NCBI GenBank assembly: GCA_951812625.1
Contig: CATOSP010000003.1
Coordinates: 124,001 to 188,000, forward strand
Direction of reading: 5' to 3'
DNA length: 64,000 nt
From: an uncultured Dehalococcoidia bacterium
GTDB lineage: Bacteria > Chloroflexota > Dehalococcoidia > Lucifugimonadales > UBA3495
This document shows, one piece after another, positions 6,230 through 15,508 of this stretch. The notes beneath the pieces are model-generated. The model made no database searches, was not told the origin of the DNA, and worked only from the letters and a program-made list of their open reading frames with translations. How positions within the stretch are numbered: the stretch's first letter is position 1; the number at the start of each line of letters is the position of its first letter. Made by a program: the position numbers and the translations under genes.

Positions 6230-9200
6230 CTAACCCCCCACGTTCATCCCACCGCCAAAGCTCTGGCCCCGCCACTCCGGCCGGTAGTAGGAGTAGACCG
6301 AGGATGTGACCGGCTCGGCGCGCACCGGGAAGAGGGCACGGGCCTGGAACTCCAGGGACAGCGTCTCGCCCGGCTCCATGTCCTCAATGTAGATGATTAC
6401 CTTGCGCCCGGCCATGTCGTGCCGCTTGATCCTTGGTTCCGACTCGGCCATGCGCTGGATGGACTCCATGACCGGGCCGAAGCCGGTGGGTATGGATACG
6501 TCCAGCACCACCATGCCCGCCTCCACGAATCTCGGAGGATTGAAGGTCACGTCAGCGGACACGGTGATGAGGTCGTCCACGTCCACCCGGTCGGTGCCGT
6601 AGTCCACGTCGATGTCGAAGACCGGCCTGCCCACGGTCTCCACCTCCGGCGTGTTGAACCGGCGCACCGCCTGCACCACCACCTGCCCCCTGCCGCTGCC
6701 GGAAACCTTGATCTCCGACCCTGCCGGGACCTCAAGTATGTGTACCACGTCGGCGTTCTCCGGGGTGATGCTCAACTGCTCTTCCCAGTCCCCGGCGGAC
6801 AGGCTTACGCTCATCTCCACGTCCGAGCGGGCATGTACCGCGAACCTGGTCAGGGCCTGCAACCCCACCACCGTATCCTGTGTCGAACCGTAGCCCCCGT
6901 AGGCGTTGCGCTGGTTCACCAGCCACTTCCCGGCGTTGGACGCGCTGATAATGTCCCCGTGCTCCAGCAACGCCAGTGTCGCGTACCCCGTGGTCTCCAC
7001 CGCCGCGCTCCTGTCCGGGCGGGGCGGGTGGACCATCCCCCGGTCCCGTGGGAGCGTACCCGGACCTCCTGCTACCGGCGAGGAACCCCAGCTAAGTCCG
7101 CCGTCGCCTGCTTCCGCCATCGACATCAGCTTGTCATAGGCCGCGTCCGCCTCGTCGCTCCCGGCAAGCTCCAGGGCGTAGGAGGCAATGGCCACGGTGT
7201 AGGGGTCGTCCATGCCGTCCAGTTCCCTCTCTAGGTAGTCGATGGCTTTGGAGGACGCGGCCCGCTCTCCCGACTCCAGCAGGGCTATGGCCACGTAGGC
7301 CGTGAGAGCGGTGTTGCCCTTAAGCCCGCCCAGCAGTTCCTGGTGGTGCAGGAAACCCACCGGCTCAAATGAGCCGTCCCTGCGCTGGTGCCGCAGTATC
7401 CAGGCCTGGGAAGCGTTCAGAACGTCCGGGTCGATGTGGATCATTCCCTGTGCCTGTGAGAAGGTCTTCAACACAAAGGCGGTGAGCCACAGACTGCCCT
7501 CCTCGTCGCTGTCGCCAAAGGCAGAGAAGCTGCCGTCGCCCCGGCGGTAGGTAAGTTCCCGCTGGTAGCCGGTGATCATCAACCGCTCTGCCTTGGCCAT
7601 GACCTCCGGCTTGATCTGCCCGGTATCCCGCAGGTAGTCGGCCACGAAGACGTTGGGCGCGAACAGGATCATGTTCTGCTCGCCGCATCCGAAGGGCATC
7701 TGCAGCAGCCCCTCCAGCCCGTCTATGGTCTGGGCCAGGTAGCTGCCGGAGACGGACACCAGCGTCCGCGCTGAGTCCTCCACGGCGTTGCGCGGGACCG
7801 AGCCGTCGAAGCTGTGGCGGGTGCCCGGTGTCAATACCAGGTTCTCGACCAGTTCCTCGGGAACCCCCTCCGGCTCGACCAGCATCTCCTTGATTACCGC
7901 GTCGGCGGCCTCCGTGCTGCGGGCCGAGACTTCCAGCTCTATCTTCCCCACGTCGGTCAGCCGGATGCGGAACTCCGCCCCGCCGATGTCGTTGGGGCCG
8001 ACGGTAACGCTCCGCTGGGCGCTGTCCAGCAGTTCGTACCCGTCAGAGGGGGACAGGTCCACCTGGATTGTCTGCGGTGAGTCCAGGTAGTTGTACAGGG
8101 CAACCTTGGCCGGCAGCACCTCGCCCCGGATGCCGGCGAAGGGCAGATCAACGCTGAGGAAGAAGGGCTGGAAGACCTTCAGTTCGCTCTCGGCAATGCC
8201 CAGCCCGTGCTCCCTGGACAGTCCCACGGCGCGCAACACCCAGGTGGTGATGCTGTCCGGCGCTTCCACGGGCACCGTCGCCAGCCCTTCCTCGTTGGTG
8301 GTCACGTCGGTCCAGAGCCAGGTTTCCGGGAAGAACTGCCGGACGCGGCTGACCTCGGCAAGCTCGTCAGCCGCTCCTCCGGCTGCGGCGGGGACTGCGG
8401 TTGCCATAGGCAAAGGAGTTGCCATCGCCGCCCTTGGGGCGTCCATCACCGCCGCTTCCTTCTGGACCATGACGCCTCCCATGGCCTGCATCACTACATC
8501 GCCGAATTTGCGCTTGGACCGGTACTCCTGTCCTTCCGGCACATCCTTGTTGGTCATCACCACCACGCCCGCGTCCTGGAACGCCTCCATCGCTCCGCGC
8601 GTGGGGATGCGTTCGCGGATGCGCACGTCGTGAAGCTCAACCTGCGGCTGCATGTACAGCCGTTCCAGCTCGTTGAACACCTGCTGCAGGTTGAGCCGGT
8701 TCTCTGCAAGGATGAACACCGACCGGTCCACCGCCACCAACCCCACCTGTGCCGGTCCCTGGGTCTCCACGTTGATGTCCACCGGCTCACCGGGCATGAC
8801 TTCTTCCTTCCCGAAACCGGCCTGTACCTGGTGCGGGTAGACCGCCGTGACGCTGAACGGGATGTAATCGGCCGCAACCTCCCCGTCGGGAAGCACCTGG
8901 TACACCAGCAGCCGCGCCCCGGGAGCCATGACCGGGGTCACGGTGAAGGAAATATCGGGCGAGTCCGAAATCTGGGAGAATACCACCTTCCCCCGCGCCA
9001 CGACCTCGTAGTAGAGGTTGGCCGTCTCCCTGGTGGTGTGGACCTTGAACCGGGCGGTATCTCCCACGTTCAGGGCTGTGGGTCCTTCCTGCACTACGTG
9101 GATGAAGCTGCCCGACGGGGAATAGCTGGCCCGCATCTCCAGGAAGGACCAGGCGTCGCCGGTGTGGGCCCCTACACTCAAGCCCACGGCATCCTCGGGC

Positions 9201-10735
9201 GGTTCCACCGTGAGGATGGCCGTGCCGTTGCGGGTGCTTACCCGCTGCTCCCGGGTCTCGATGAGTTCCAGGTCTTCGTCCAGGTATTCCAGGGACACGG
9301 TCACCCGCTTGTCCACCGGCTTGTTGTCCGGCGTCTCGGTGACCACGAGGAACGAGAACGGAAGGGACGGCTTGAAGACGCTGCTCTCGGAAACCAGGTG
9401 CAGGTTGACCGGGGACTCGGCCACGGTGAGCAGCCGGGTGGTGGTCTCCTCGTAGCCGGTGCTCTTCTCCCGCACCGTAACGTCCAGGTTCACGTTGCCC
9501 ATGCCGCGCCCCGCCGGGACTCCCGCCACGTAGTAGACTGGCGGCAACTCGAACGACTCGCTGCCGTCTATCTGCCGGGTCAGGGTGGCGAACTCCTCCC
9601 ACACTCCGACGTAGCGGGTGGCCACGATCTCCACCTCCCCCTTGACCGGCCTGCCGAATGTATACTCGGCGTCGATCCGTCCCGTGATTTCCTCGTTGGC
9701 CAGCACCCACTCCCTCGGGAGGTCAACGGTCACCTCGTACTTGGGCAGCACATACTCCTCGACCCGGATGTCCAGTTCGGTGGTGGACTCGCCGGAGCGG
9801 CTGCCGCGCAGGGCGGTGGGCGGGATGAGATGTGCGGTTATCTTCCAGACTCCCAGGTTCGGCTCGCTGGACAGGGGCATGTCCAGCGTTGTCATGCCGT
9901 ATTCGCCGGTGGCAACCGTCTGCTTGAACACCTTGGAACCCTTGGCGTCCTGGACCTCGATGGTCACCTCGCCGGTCAGGGGCCGGAGTTCCGGGCCGAC
10001 GGTGAGGGCGCGCATCATCACCCTCTGCCCCGGCTTGTAGATGGGTTTGTCCGTCTCCAGGAACAGGGTGGCCCCGGACTCCACCCGCAGGGACGCGGCA
10101 TCGTTGAAGCCCGGTCCTTCCACCGTGAGCCGGTAGTTGTCCGGGGGCAGGTCCGGGACCGGCAGCGAGATTGAGCCGTTACCCATGATCAGCCCCGAAG
10201 CGGTCGCGGCCTCGCGCCCTCCGGTGTCCAGGGAAACGCGGACGATGCCCTGCGCGGGTACTCCGCCGTCGAACAGGGAGACCGAGATGCTTCCCGTCCG
10301 TCCCGACCTGAGTTCCCTCGGAGCGATGGCCACGTAGCCATCGACCTCCTTGGATAGAGGGGTATCAGAGGGTTGGGCGGTAGGCGGCGGTAGCTGGAAC
10401 GGCGTCGCTTTCGGCACCGTCCCTGTGGTGGTACCCGTAGACCCGTCCGGGGTGGTTGTTGGCCCTCCCAGGACGATCACGGTAGGCGGTGTCTCCGGCA
10501 CGGCCTCGGGCGTACCGGGAGTGTCGGTTGCGACGGGTGTCCCCTGCCCGGTGTCGGCATCCGGTGTGGGCGGGGTTGTTGCGATGGTTGAGACCGGCGG
10601 CGTGATGGTCGGGACTGGTGGTGTGATGGTCGGGACCGGTGGTGTGTTGGTCGGTTGCTGCTCGGAACATCCCAATGCAAAAGCGGTGGCGAGGAACAGG
10701 ACTCCGAGGAAAAGCAGCAGCGCTCCGTACTTCAT
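6230..10735 (-). CDS. Alpha-2-macroglobulin family lipoprotein with thioester
   Basis: 1501 residues. The N-terminus MKYGALLLFLGVLF... ends in lipobox ALGC (about residue 23), followed by about 100 residues of Pro/Thr-rich linker (TITPPV repeats). MG-type beta-sandwich domains follow, with LETDKPIYKPGQRV (about 235) as the classical MG1/MG2 signature. The thioester motif GCGEQN has Cys1017, followed by the helical thioester domain and a C-terminal receptor-binding-like domain. Bacterial macroglobulins trap attacking proteases covalently in or outside the inner membrane. No pbpC partner lies next to it, unlike the Escherichia coli type. The 3' end is duplicated at 3791-3892. Confidence 0.93.
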   Translation of the reverse strand: MKYGALLLFLGVLFLATAFALGCSEQQPTNTPPVPTITPPVPTITPPVSTIATTPPTPDADTGQGTPVATDTPGTPEAVPETPPTVIVLGGPTTTPDGSTGTTTGTVPKATPFQLPPPTAQPSDTPLSKEVDGYVAIAPRELRSGRTGSISVSLFDGGVPAQGIVRVSLDTGGREAATASGLIMGNGSISLPVPDLPPDNYRLTVEGPGFNDAASLRVESGATLFLETDKPIYKPGQRVMMRALTVGPELRPLTGEVTIEVQDAKGSKVFKQTVATGEYGMTTLDMPLSSEPNLGVWKITAHLIPPTALRGSRSGESTTELDIRVEEYVLPKYEVTVDLPREWVLANEEITGRIDAEYTFGRPVKGEVEIVATRYVGVWEEFATLTRQIDGSESFELPPVYYVAGVPAGRGMGNVNLDVTVREKSTGYEETTTRLLTVAESPVNLHLVSESSVFKPSLPFSFLVVTETPDNKPVDKRVTVSLEYLDEDLELIETREQRVSTRNGTAILTVEPPEDAVGLSVGAHTGDAWSFLEMRASYSPSGSFIHVVQEGPTALNVGDTARFKVHTTRETANLYYEVVARGKVVFSQISDSPDISFTVTPVMAPGARLLVYQVLPDGEVAADYIPFSVTAVYPHQVQAGFGKEEVMPGEPVDINVETQGPAQVGLVAVDRSVFILAENRLNLQQVFNELERLYMQPQVELHDVRIRERIPTRGAMEAFQDAGVVVMTNKDVPEGQEYRSKRKFGDVVMQAMGGVMVQKEAAVMDAPRAAMATPLPMATAVPAAAGGAADELAEVSRVRQFFPETWLWTDVTTNEEGLATVPVEAPDSITTWVLRAVGLSREHGLGIAESELKVFQPFFLSVDLPFAGIRGEVLPAKVALYNYLDSPQTIQVDLSPSDGYELLDSAQRSVTVGPNDIGGAEFRIRLTDVGKIELEVSARSTEAADAVIKEMLVEPEGVPEELVENLVLTPGTRHSFDGSVPRNAVEDSARTLVSVSGSYLAQTIDGLEGLLQMPFGCGEQNMILFAPNVFVADYLRDTGQIKPEVMAKAERLMITGYQRELTYRRGDGSFSAFGDSDEEGSLWLTAFVLKTFSQAQGMIHIDPDVLNASQAWILRHQRRDGSFEPVGFLHHQELLGGLKGNTALTAYVAIALLESGERAASSKAIDYLERELDGMDDPYTVAIASYALELAGSDEADAAYDKLMSMAEAGDGGLSWGSSPVAGGPGTLPRDRGMVHPPRPDRSAAVETTGYATLALLEHGDIISASNAGKWLVNQRNAYGGYGSTQDTVVGLQALTRFAVHARSDVEMSVSLSAGDWEEQLSITPENADVVHILEVPAGSEIKVSGSGRGQVVVQAVRRFNTPEVETVGRPVFDIDVDYGTDRVDVDDLITVSADVTFNPPRFVEAGMVVLDVSIPTGFGPVMESIQRMAESEPRIKRHDMAGRKVIIYIEDMEPGETLSLEFQARALFPVRAEPVTSSVYSYYRPEWRGQSFGGGMNVGG

Positions 10736-10987
10736 GGCGTTATCTCTCCGGACTTTGACGCAGTGTGTTGTGGTCTATATGACGGAACGCGGCGGGCAAA
10801 AGTTCCATCCTGTGGGATTCCAGGTTAGTGTTCCATGTCAGGAGGCCCGGTCTACTGACATTTGGCCCTTGCGAGGTCCGGGTGCGCTTTCCTATCATAA
10901 TACCCGGCAGTCTTGGCCAGCTGTTCTGGGACGGGGCAGCATCCAGCCCGCTGCGGGGGGGGTTGGGGTCCCCAATTCGCAGACCGC

Positions 10988-11080
10988 GCTGGACTCGCCC
11001 TCAGCCCCGGCCAACGGTCTAGGATGGGGAGAATGTCCGGATTTGTCCGGAAATGACCGGAAAAGCAAGGTTTTCCCTTT
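10988..11080 (+). repeat. Dispersed CCGGAAATGA-type repeat, isolated copy
   Basis: Nearly the same sequence as 12223-12314: both run from gctggactcgccctcagccc through ggccaacggtc and the 10-bp units (tgtccggatt, tgtccggaaa, tgaccggaaa) to ttttccc. It occupies the 468-base gap between the divergent macroglobulin and brnT genes. The rest of that gap shows only the small inverted repeats at 11158-11185. Confidence 0.8.
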
Positions 11081-11157
11081 TGGCTATCGACTAACAAGAG
11101 TCGTCAGGGAGCGGTGGCCGACTCCTTCACGCGGAAGGAAACAGCAATGTGCCCTTC

Positions 11158-11185
11158 GCATCGAGCAAGCGATGCGTTTGAAACG
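11158..11185 (+). promoter_or_regulatory. Palindromes upstream of brnT, possible operator
   Basis: GCATCG...CGATGC (11158-11163 and 11170-11175) is followed at once by the odd palindrome CGTTTGAAACG (11175-11185), 19 bases before the brnT ATG. BrnA antitoxins are known to bind palindromes near their promoter, so autoregulation is plausible. Confidence 0.35.
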
Positions 11186-11203
11186 TAATGACCTTGGAGG
11201 GAC

Positions 11204-11488
11204 ATGCCCCCAACTCCCGGCCCTCCATACGAATGGGACGAAAACAAGCGCCAGGAAACGCTCAGTCTGCGAGGACTCGACTTCGCACTGGTGAGCCAGA
11301 TGGATTGGGAGACCGCCAGCTACAGAAGAGAAGAGAGGCAGGGAGAAATACGGTATGCTTCCCTCGGCCTGATTGGCGACCGGGTGCATCACGTGGTCTG
11401 GACGCTCAGGGGCTCTCACACCCGCATAATCAGCCTCAGGAAAGCGAACCGGAGGGAATCAGCCCGCTATGAGCAAGAGAAAAGTTAG
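11204..11488 (+). CDS. brnT: BrnT family toxin (RelE-fold ribonuclease), type II toxin-antitoxin
   Basis: 94 residues, the normal BrnT size. Motifs follow the family order: YEWDENKRQETLSLRGLDF at the start, GEIRYASLGLIGDRVHHVVW in the middle and RIISLRKANRRESARYE at the end. BrnT cleaves RNA and blocks translation, as described in Brucella. GGAGGGAC precedes the ATG. The end overlaps brnA by 20 bases, the usual toxin-first order for this system. Confidence 0.88.
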   Translation: MPPTPGPPYEWDENKRQETLSLRGLDFALVSQMDWETASYRREERQGEIRYASLGLIGDRVHHVVWTLRGSHTRIISLRKANRRESARYEQEKS

Positions 11489-11822
11489 AATAGTCCACCC
11501 AACCCCGGAAGAGGACGAGGAGATTAACAGGCAGGTCGCGGAGAACCCCGACGAGCGCGAGTGGACCGACGAGGACTGGGCCAACGCCAAGTCCACGGAA
11601 GAACTCTTCCCCGAGGCCGCAATGGCGGCCCGTAAACGCCAAGCCGACCTGGACGCCGGACGTACGGAGTACATCACCTTACTCCTCGACCGTGACACCA
11701 TCAACTGGTTCAAGGTCCAGACCGGCGAGGACGGAGAAACCGGCGGCACAAAGTGGATGACTCTGGCGGAGAAGACGCTGCAAGAACACGTCAGGCGACA
11801 GGGCAAACCTGGGCCAGCATAG
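11469..11822 (+). CDS. brnA: BrnA family antitoxin
   Basis: 117 residues, overlapping brnT by 20 bases. The N-terminal half is acidic (PTPEEDEEINRQVAENPDER, then WTDEDWANAK), the part that wraps the toxin. The C-terminal part has EYITLLLDRDTINWFK, followed by the WMTLAEKTLQEHV helix, corresponding to the ribbon-helix-helix DNA-binding region of BrnA. It is expected to neutralise BrnT and repress the operon. The ribbon helix is a little longer than usual because of the inserted EDGETGG loop. Confidence 0.8.
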   Translation: MSKRKVRIVHPTPEEDEEINRQVAENPDEREWTDEDWANAKSTEELFPEAAMAARKRQADLDAGRTEYITLLLDRDTINWFKVQTGEDGETGGTKWMTLAEKTLQEHVRRQGKPGPA

Positions 11823-11923
11823 AACGGTACAACCCACCAGGTCGGCAAGACCCTCCGGTCAATGGAACCCGGACTTCCTGAATTTATGAACATTCCGCAC
11901 AACACATCGAAAAAACACTTTCT

Positions 11924-12400
11924 CTGCAAAGCTTTCCCCTTTGGCGGCGGAAGGCAAAGGGGGTTTTGGTGTCCCGATGGCTGACGCTGGCGGAAGCCCT
12001 GCTGGGCGCAGGTTGTGGCGGACAATCCTGCGCGGCATGACTCTTCCTGAAACCCGGCCAGCGGTCCGAAATTCGTAAAAGTGAGCGGAAATGAGCGGAA
12101 ACGGAGGGAAAATCAAAATTTTTCCCCTTTGCGGCGGAGAGCAGAGGGGGTTTTGGTTTCTCGATCGTTGACGCTGGCGGAAGCCCCGCCCGGATGCAGA
12201 CCGTGATGGACGATCGAGATGGGCTGGACTCGCCCTCAGCCCCGGCCAACGGTCCGGAATTGGGGGGAATGACCGGATTTGTCCGGAAATGACCGGAAAA
12301 ACAGGATTTTCCCCTTGTGGTGGAAGGCAAGAGGGCTTTGGCGGAAGCCCTGCTGGACGCGGGTTGTGGTGGACAATCGGGCGCGGCCACGGCTACTATG
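11924..12400 (+). repeat. Block of three tandem imperfect repeats of about 170 bp
   Basis: This fills the 623-base gap between brnA and the VOC gene. Each unit holds 10-bp CCGGAAATGA-like repeats, an AT-rich step (aaaatcaaaattttt or ggattttcccc), a purine run gcggcggaaggcaaaggg, and then gacgctggcggaagccc. Approximate units are 11924-12061 (partial), 12062-12230 and 12231-12400. Bases 12070-12089 are the exact reverse complement of 32795-32814. No open frame with coding character was found. Confidence 0.8.
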
Positions 12401-12445
12401 GCCAAAATGACTGGGAAGTGACTTGCCGCTTGGAATGGAGGAGTG

Positions 12446-13378
12446 ATGGCCCTCACGAGAATACACCACGTCGGGATGGTGACCGGCGACCTGGACGTAG
12501 CCCGGAACCTGTTCTGCAACGGCTTCGGCCTCTCGGTGGACGAGCATCGGACACCCTGGCCTGAAGACGGTGCGGGTGGCAGCGGGTCGGTAACGTCTGT
12601 GGAGTTTCCGATCGGCGAGATGTACTACAAGGTCAGCCGGCCCAACGACTCCGGCAGCAGCGAGGCCCAATTCCTGAACGAGACCAACGGGCGCGGCGGC
12701 ATCCACTACATCTCCATCGCCAGCGACGACGTTCAGGCCGACGTGGCAGCGTTGTTGGGCCGTGGGCTTCGGCTCAAGTCCGACTGGGACGGCTCCGGGC
12801 CGGTGTTCCTTGACCCGGCCACAACCCAGGGCCTGGAGATAGAGATCAGGCCCGACGACCATTACTACGTCCACCCCTTCTACCGGGGCAAGGGTCTGGT
12901 CACGGGCATGGCCCATGTCGGGCTGGCCGCCCGCGACGCTGGGGAGGTGCGGGAGTTCTGGGGCGGCATCTTCGGGCTGGCCGAGGACAAGTCAATGGAG
13001 CGCGGACTTGTCCGTGACGCCGAGCGCGCGCCCCGACCCGCCGGTGACCCGGTACACCTGGTGGAGTTCCCGCTGGGCGGGTCGGTTGTCGAGGTCAGTA
13101 TCCCCACCACCGACGACAGTGGCACCGCGAGGCTGGTGGCGCAGCGGGCGACCCTTGGGGCTGTCTACCATCACACCTGCCCCCACGCCCCGGATGTGCA
13201 TACCTTCACCGAGGAGGCATTGGCCGCGGGCATCCAGCAGATTGGGACCATCCCGCCCCGTGAGGAGCGCAGCCGCGTCGTGGCCTGGTTCCATCCCCGC
13301 ACCTGCCTGGGGATGCTGGTGGAGGTGTGGAACCGTCCGCCGGGAGACTACCACTACCATCGGGGGACGGCCCCTTAG
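12446..13378 (+). CDS. Two-domain VOC family protein (extradiol dioxygenase-like)
   Basis: 310 residues from the ATG at 12446, preceded by GGAGGAGTG. There are two VOC units in tandem. Unit 1 (about 1-145) starts TRIHHVGMVTGDLDVARNLF and ends FLDPATTQGLEIEI. Unit 2 (about 155-300) starts GMAHVGLAARDAGEVREFW and ends WFHPRTCLGMLVEVW. The HxG and E-containing ends supply possible metal ligands. The layout resembles two-domain dihydroxybiphenyl dioxygenase or hydroxyphenylpyruvate dioxygenase relatives, but the substrate cannot be named. Upstream is the repeat block; downstream is a convergent gene. Confidence 0.8.
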   Translation: MALTRIHHVGMVTGDLDVARNLFCNGFGLSVDEHRTPWPEDGAGGSGSVTSVEFPIGEMYYKVSRPNDSGSSEAQFLNETNGRGGIHYISIASDDVQADVAALLGRGLRLKSDWDGSGPVFLDPATTQGLEIEIRPDDHYYVHPFYRGKGLVTGMAHVGLAARDAGEVREFWGGIFGLAEDKSMERGLVRDAERAPRPAGDPVHLVEFPLGGSVVEVSIPTTDDSGTARLVAQRATLGAVYHHTCPHAPDVHTFTEEALAAGIQQIGTIPPREERSRVVAWFHPRTCLGMLVEVWNRPPGDYHYHRGTAP

Positions 13379-13395
13379 CCTGACGCGGGGTCGGA

Positions 13396-13414
13396 GCGGC
13401 CGCAGGGGGGCCGC
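13396..13414. terminator. Short GC-rich hairpin between convergent genes
   Basis: GCGGCC (13396-13401) pairs with GGCCGC (13409-13414), followed on the plus strand by GTTT. It is a modest candidate terminator for the VOC gene. Confidence 0.4.
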
Positions 13415-13431
13415 GTTTCGGAGTAGGGCCC

Positions 13432-15174
13432 CTATTCCGGGAACAGGGTTAGCACCAATACCGACCGGGAATACTCGGTGTCGGCCTTGGAACCGATTGC
13501 AACGGCGCCCAAAGCCTCTTCAAGTGCCTCGTACTCGTCGGAGTCCATGCCAACATCGTCCGGGTCCACCTGGGCGATGATGCGTTGCAGGTCGACGAAC
13601 AGCAGCGACTGTAGCTCATCGGGCAGATGTTCCCGAATCCGCTGGTACTCCGCCTCGTCGGCCAGTGCATCGCCGTCGCCGTTCTGCACACCGACGGTGG
13701 TCTCCAGTACACGCTCGGTGGTGCCGATGGTAAGGTAGCCGTCATGTAACACATAGCCCGGAGAGTAGGCGGTCTCCCCCATCATGTCCCCGAGGTCAAA
13801 GACCGTAGCGTCTTCGGCCGCGCCAACGTCCACTGAATCGCGCCCTACCGGGGCAGCCGATTCTATCAAGTCCGCCACGTTGTCCATGGTGTTCGTCAGG
13901 TCATCCTCGCTGCCGGAAACGTAAGACAGCATGACGGCCGCGTCCACGGCGTATTCCTCGACATTCTCCACCCGCTCAAACTCGAAGTCCCGCACGCTGA
14001 TCATGCCCTGCCCCGCCAGGTAGTCGAAGAGGTCCTCTTCCAGGTTGATGTCGGTGAGTTCCTCGACCATCTCGATGCCGTAATCCAGTGTCTCGTCGAG
14101 GGATGTGTCCAGGGTCAGTTCACGCCCTGTGCCATCGCCGGGCATGTTGTATTGCAACTCCTCGAGCACATATTCGAACTCAGGGGGAAATCCAAGGTCT
14201 GCCAGGGTGTATCCCTCCAGTTCCGCCCGCCAGTTGTCCAGGTTCGGGTCAAACGATGCCGCGATCAGACCCAGCGTGTCACTGGGGAGAAGCGACGCAG
14301 GGTCGCCTATGCCGGGGAACCCGGCGGCGAACTCAGACCCGTTGGCGGCCACCATATCCACCGCCAGCCCACGGTCAACGAACCGCGTTGAGACGGCGAT
14401 CCAATCCGGAGCCCCCAGAATCCCGGTCATTTGCGTCCTTGGCATCAGGTCAACGCCGGATACGTCAGAGAGCAGGTCCATCACAGCCGCCAGGTCCACG
14501 TATAATGACATGACACGGGGATCAGACATGAGGGTACGGGCTTGCTCGAAGTCCGGGCTCTCCGCCAGGGACTCTCCGCCTTCCCCGGAAATGCGGCCCA
14601 GGACCTCTTCGAGGGCATCTTCGGTGGTTGCGAATACTAGCCAGTCCCCGGATAGGGCATAGAATTGTCCCTCGCCTTCGTCGGACCAGGTGTCGAAGTC
14701 ACCGGAGGAGTCTTCTTCGAACCGCGCCCCTTCCTCGTCCTCCATGTATTCCAGCCAGGTCTCCAGGAAGGCTGATGCGGCATCGTGGTCCTGCACACCG
14801 AACATTGCCACGGCATCCACTGACTCGAAGTCCCTCGCGTCCAGCACCGCGAAGGAAATGTCCGGGCCGATCCAGGGGAGGACTTCTTCCTTGAAATCGA
14901 TCCCGGTGTCGTCTTCAAACTCCTCCAGGAGTTCGTCTATCGCGTCCTGGAACTCCGGGATTTCGTTGAAACGCTCCCAGATGGCCAGCATGTGGCGGCC
15001 CTGACCCACGCCGGGACTGAGGGTAGCCCAGCTATAGGCAAGGGTGTCACCGGGGAAGTACGTGGCAGTGCTCTCCGGTTCCGAGGCCCTGATACCGGGG
15101 AGCAGAAAGTAGGCGGCTGCGCCGGCGGCGACAACCAACACCAGCGCCGTGATGCCTATGAGAACCCACTTCAT
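13432..15174 (-). CDS. DUF3352 membrane-anchored protein
   Basis: 580 residues from the ATG at 15174, which has GGGAGGAAGGGA directly upstream; a TTG 57 bases earlier lacks such a site. It begins with the membrane anchor MKWVLIGITALVLVVAAGAA and YFLLP, then a large extracytoplasmic, acidic domain. PGDTLAYSWATLSPG and the repeated pattern of long strands and acidic helices (GDWLVFATTEDALEEVLGRI near 200) are typical of DUF3352 proteins of Chloroflexota and Cyanobacteria. No enzyme motif is seen. It stands alone, convergent with the VOC gene. Confidence 0.8.
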   Translation of the reverse strand: MKWVLIGITALVLVVAAGAAAYFLLPGIRASEPESTATYFPGDTLAYSWATLSPGVGQGRHMLAIWERFNEIPEFQDAIDELLEEFEDDTGIDFKEEVLPWIGPDISFAVLDARDFESVDAVAMFGVQDHDAASAFLETWLEYMEDEEGARFEEDSSGDFDTWSDEGEGQFYALSGDWLVFATTEDALEEVLGRISGEGGESLAESPDFEQARTLMSDPRVMSLYVDLAAVMDLLSDVSGVDLMPRTQMTGILGAPDWIAVSTRFVDRGLAVDMVAANGSEFAAGFPGIGDPASLLPSDTLGLIAASFDPNLDNWRAELEGYTLADLGFPPEFEYVLEELQYNMPGDGTGRELTLDTSLDETLDYGIEMVEELTDINLEEDLFDYLAGQGMISVRDFEFERVENVEEYAVDAAVMLSYVSGSEDDLTNTMDNVADLIESAAPVGRDSVDVGAAEDATVFDLGDMMGETAYSPGYVLHDGYLTIGTTERVLETTVGVQNGDGDALADEAEYQRIREHLPDELQSLLFVDLQRIIAQVDPDDVGMDSDEYEALEEALGAVAIGSKADTEYSRSVLVLTLFPE

Positions 15175-15508
15175 TCCCTTCCTCCCATCGCGCGGAGTTG
15201 GCTGGCCATTGGGCTCGCCGGGGAGCTCCAATTCTCATTCCCTAGAGCATCACCCCGGTGCGTAGGCGCAACCATACTACAGGAAACAGGCGGACAGCCA
15301 CGTTACGAGTTACGGCATTTGGCTACTTGAGGGTTCACGCTCAGGTCAGGGTTGGATAAACGCGTTGGTTGTGCTGGTGGAGAGGTTGCTCCCCTTCAGA
15401 CCCTCGCAACGGGGAAAGGAAGATATGAAACGGGCCTGGCGTAGTACAATTGGCGGGCGGTTTATGCTGGCCGGGCAGGCCGAGCCAATAGAACGGGGAA
15501 GATGAAAC

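Noticed and set aside
8207-10174. A 655-codon frame on the plus strand opposite the macroglobulin gene
   Set aside because: It is an antisense shadow of a GC-rich gene. Its residues are Arg/Gly/His-rich with no domain, while the minus strand has clear macroglobulin motifs.
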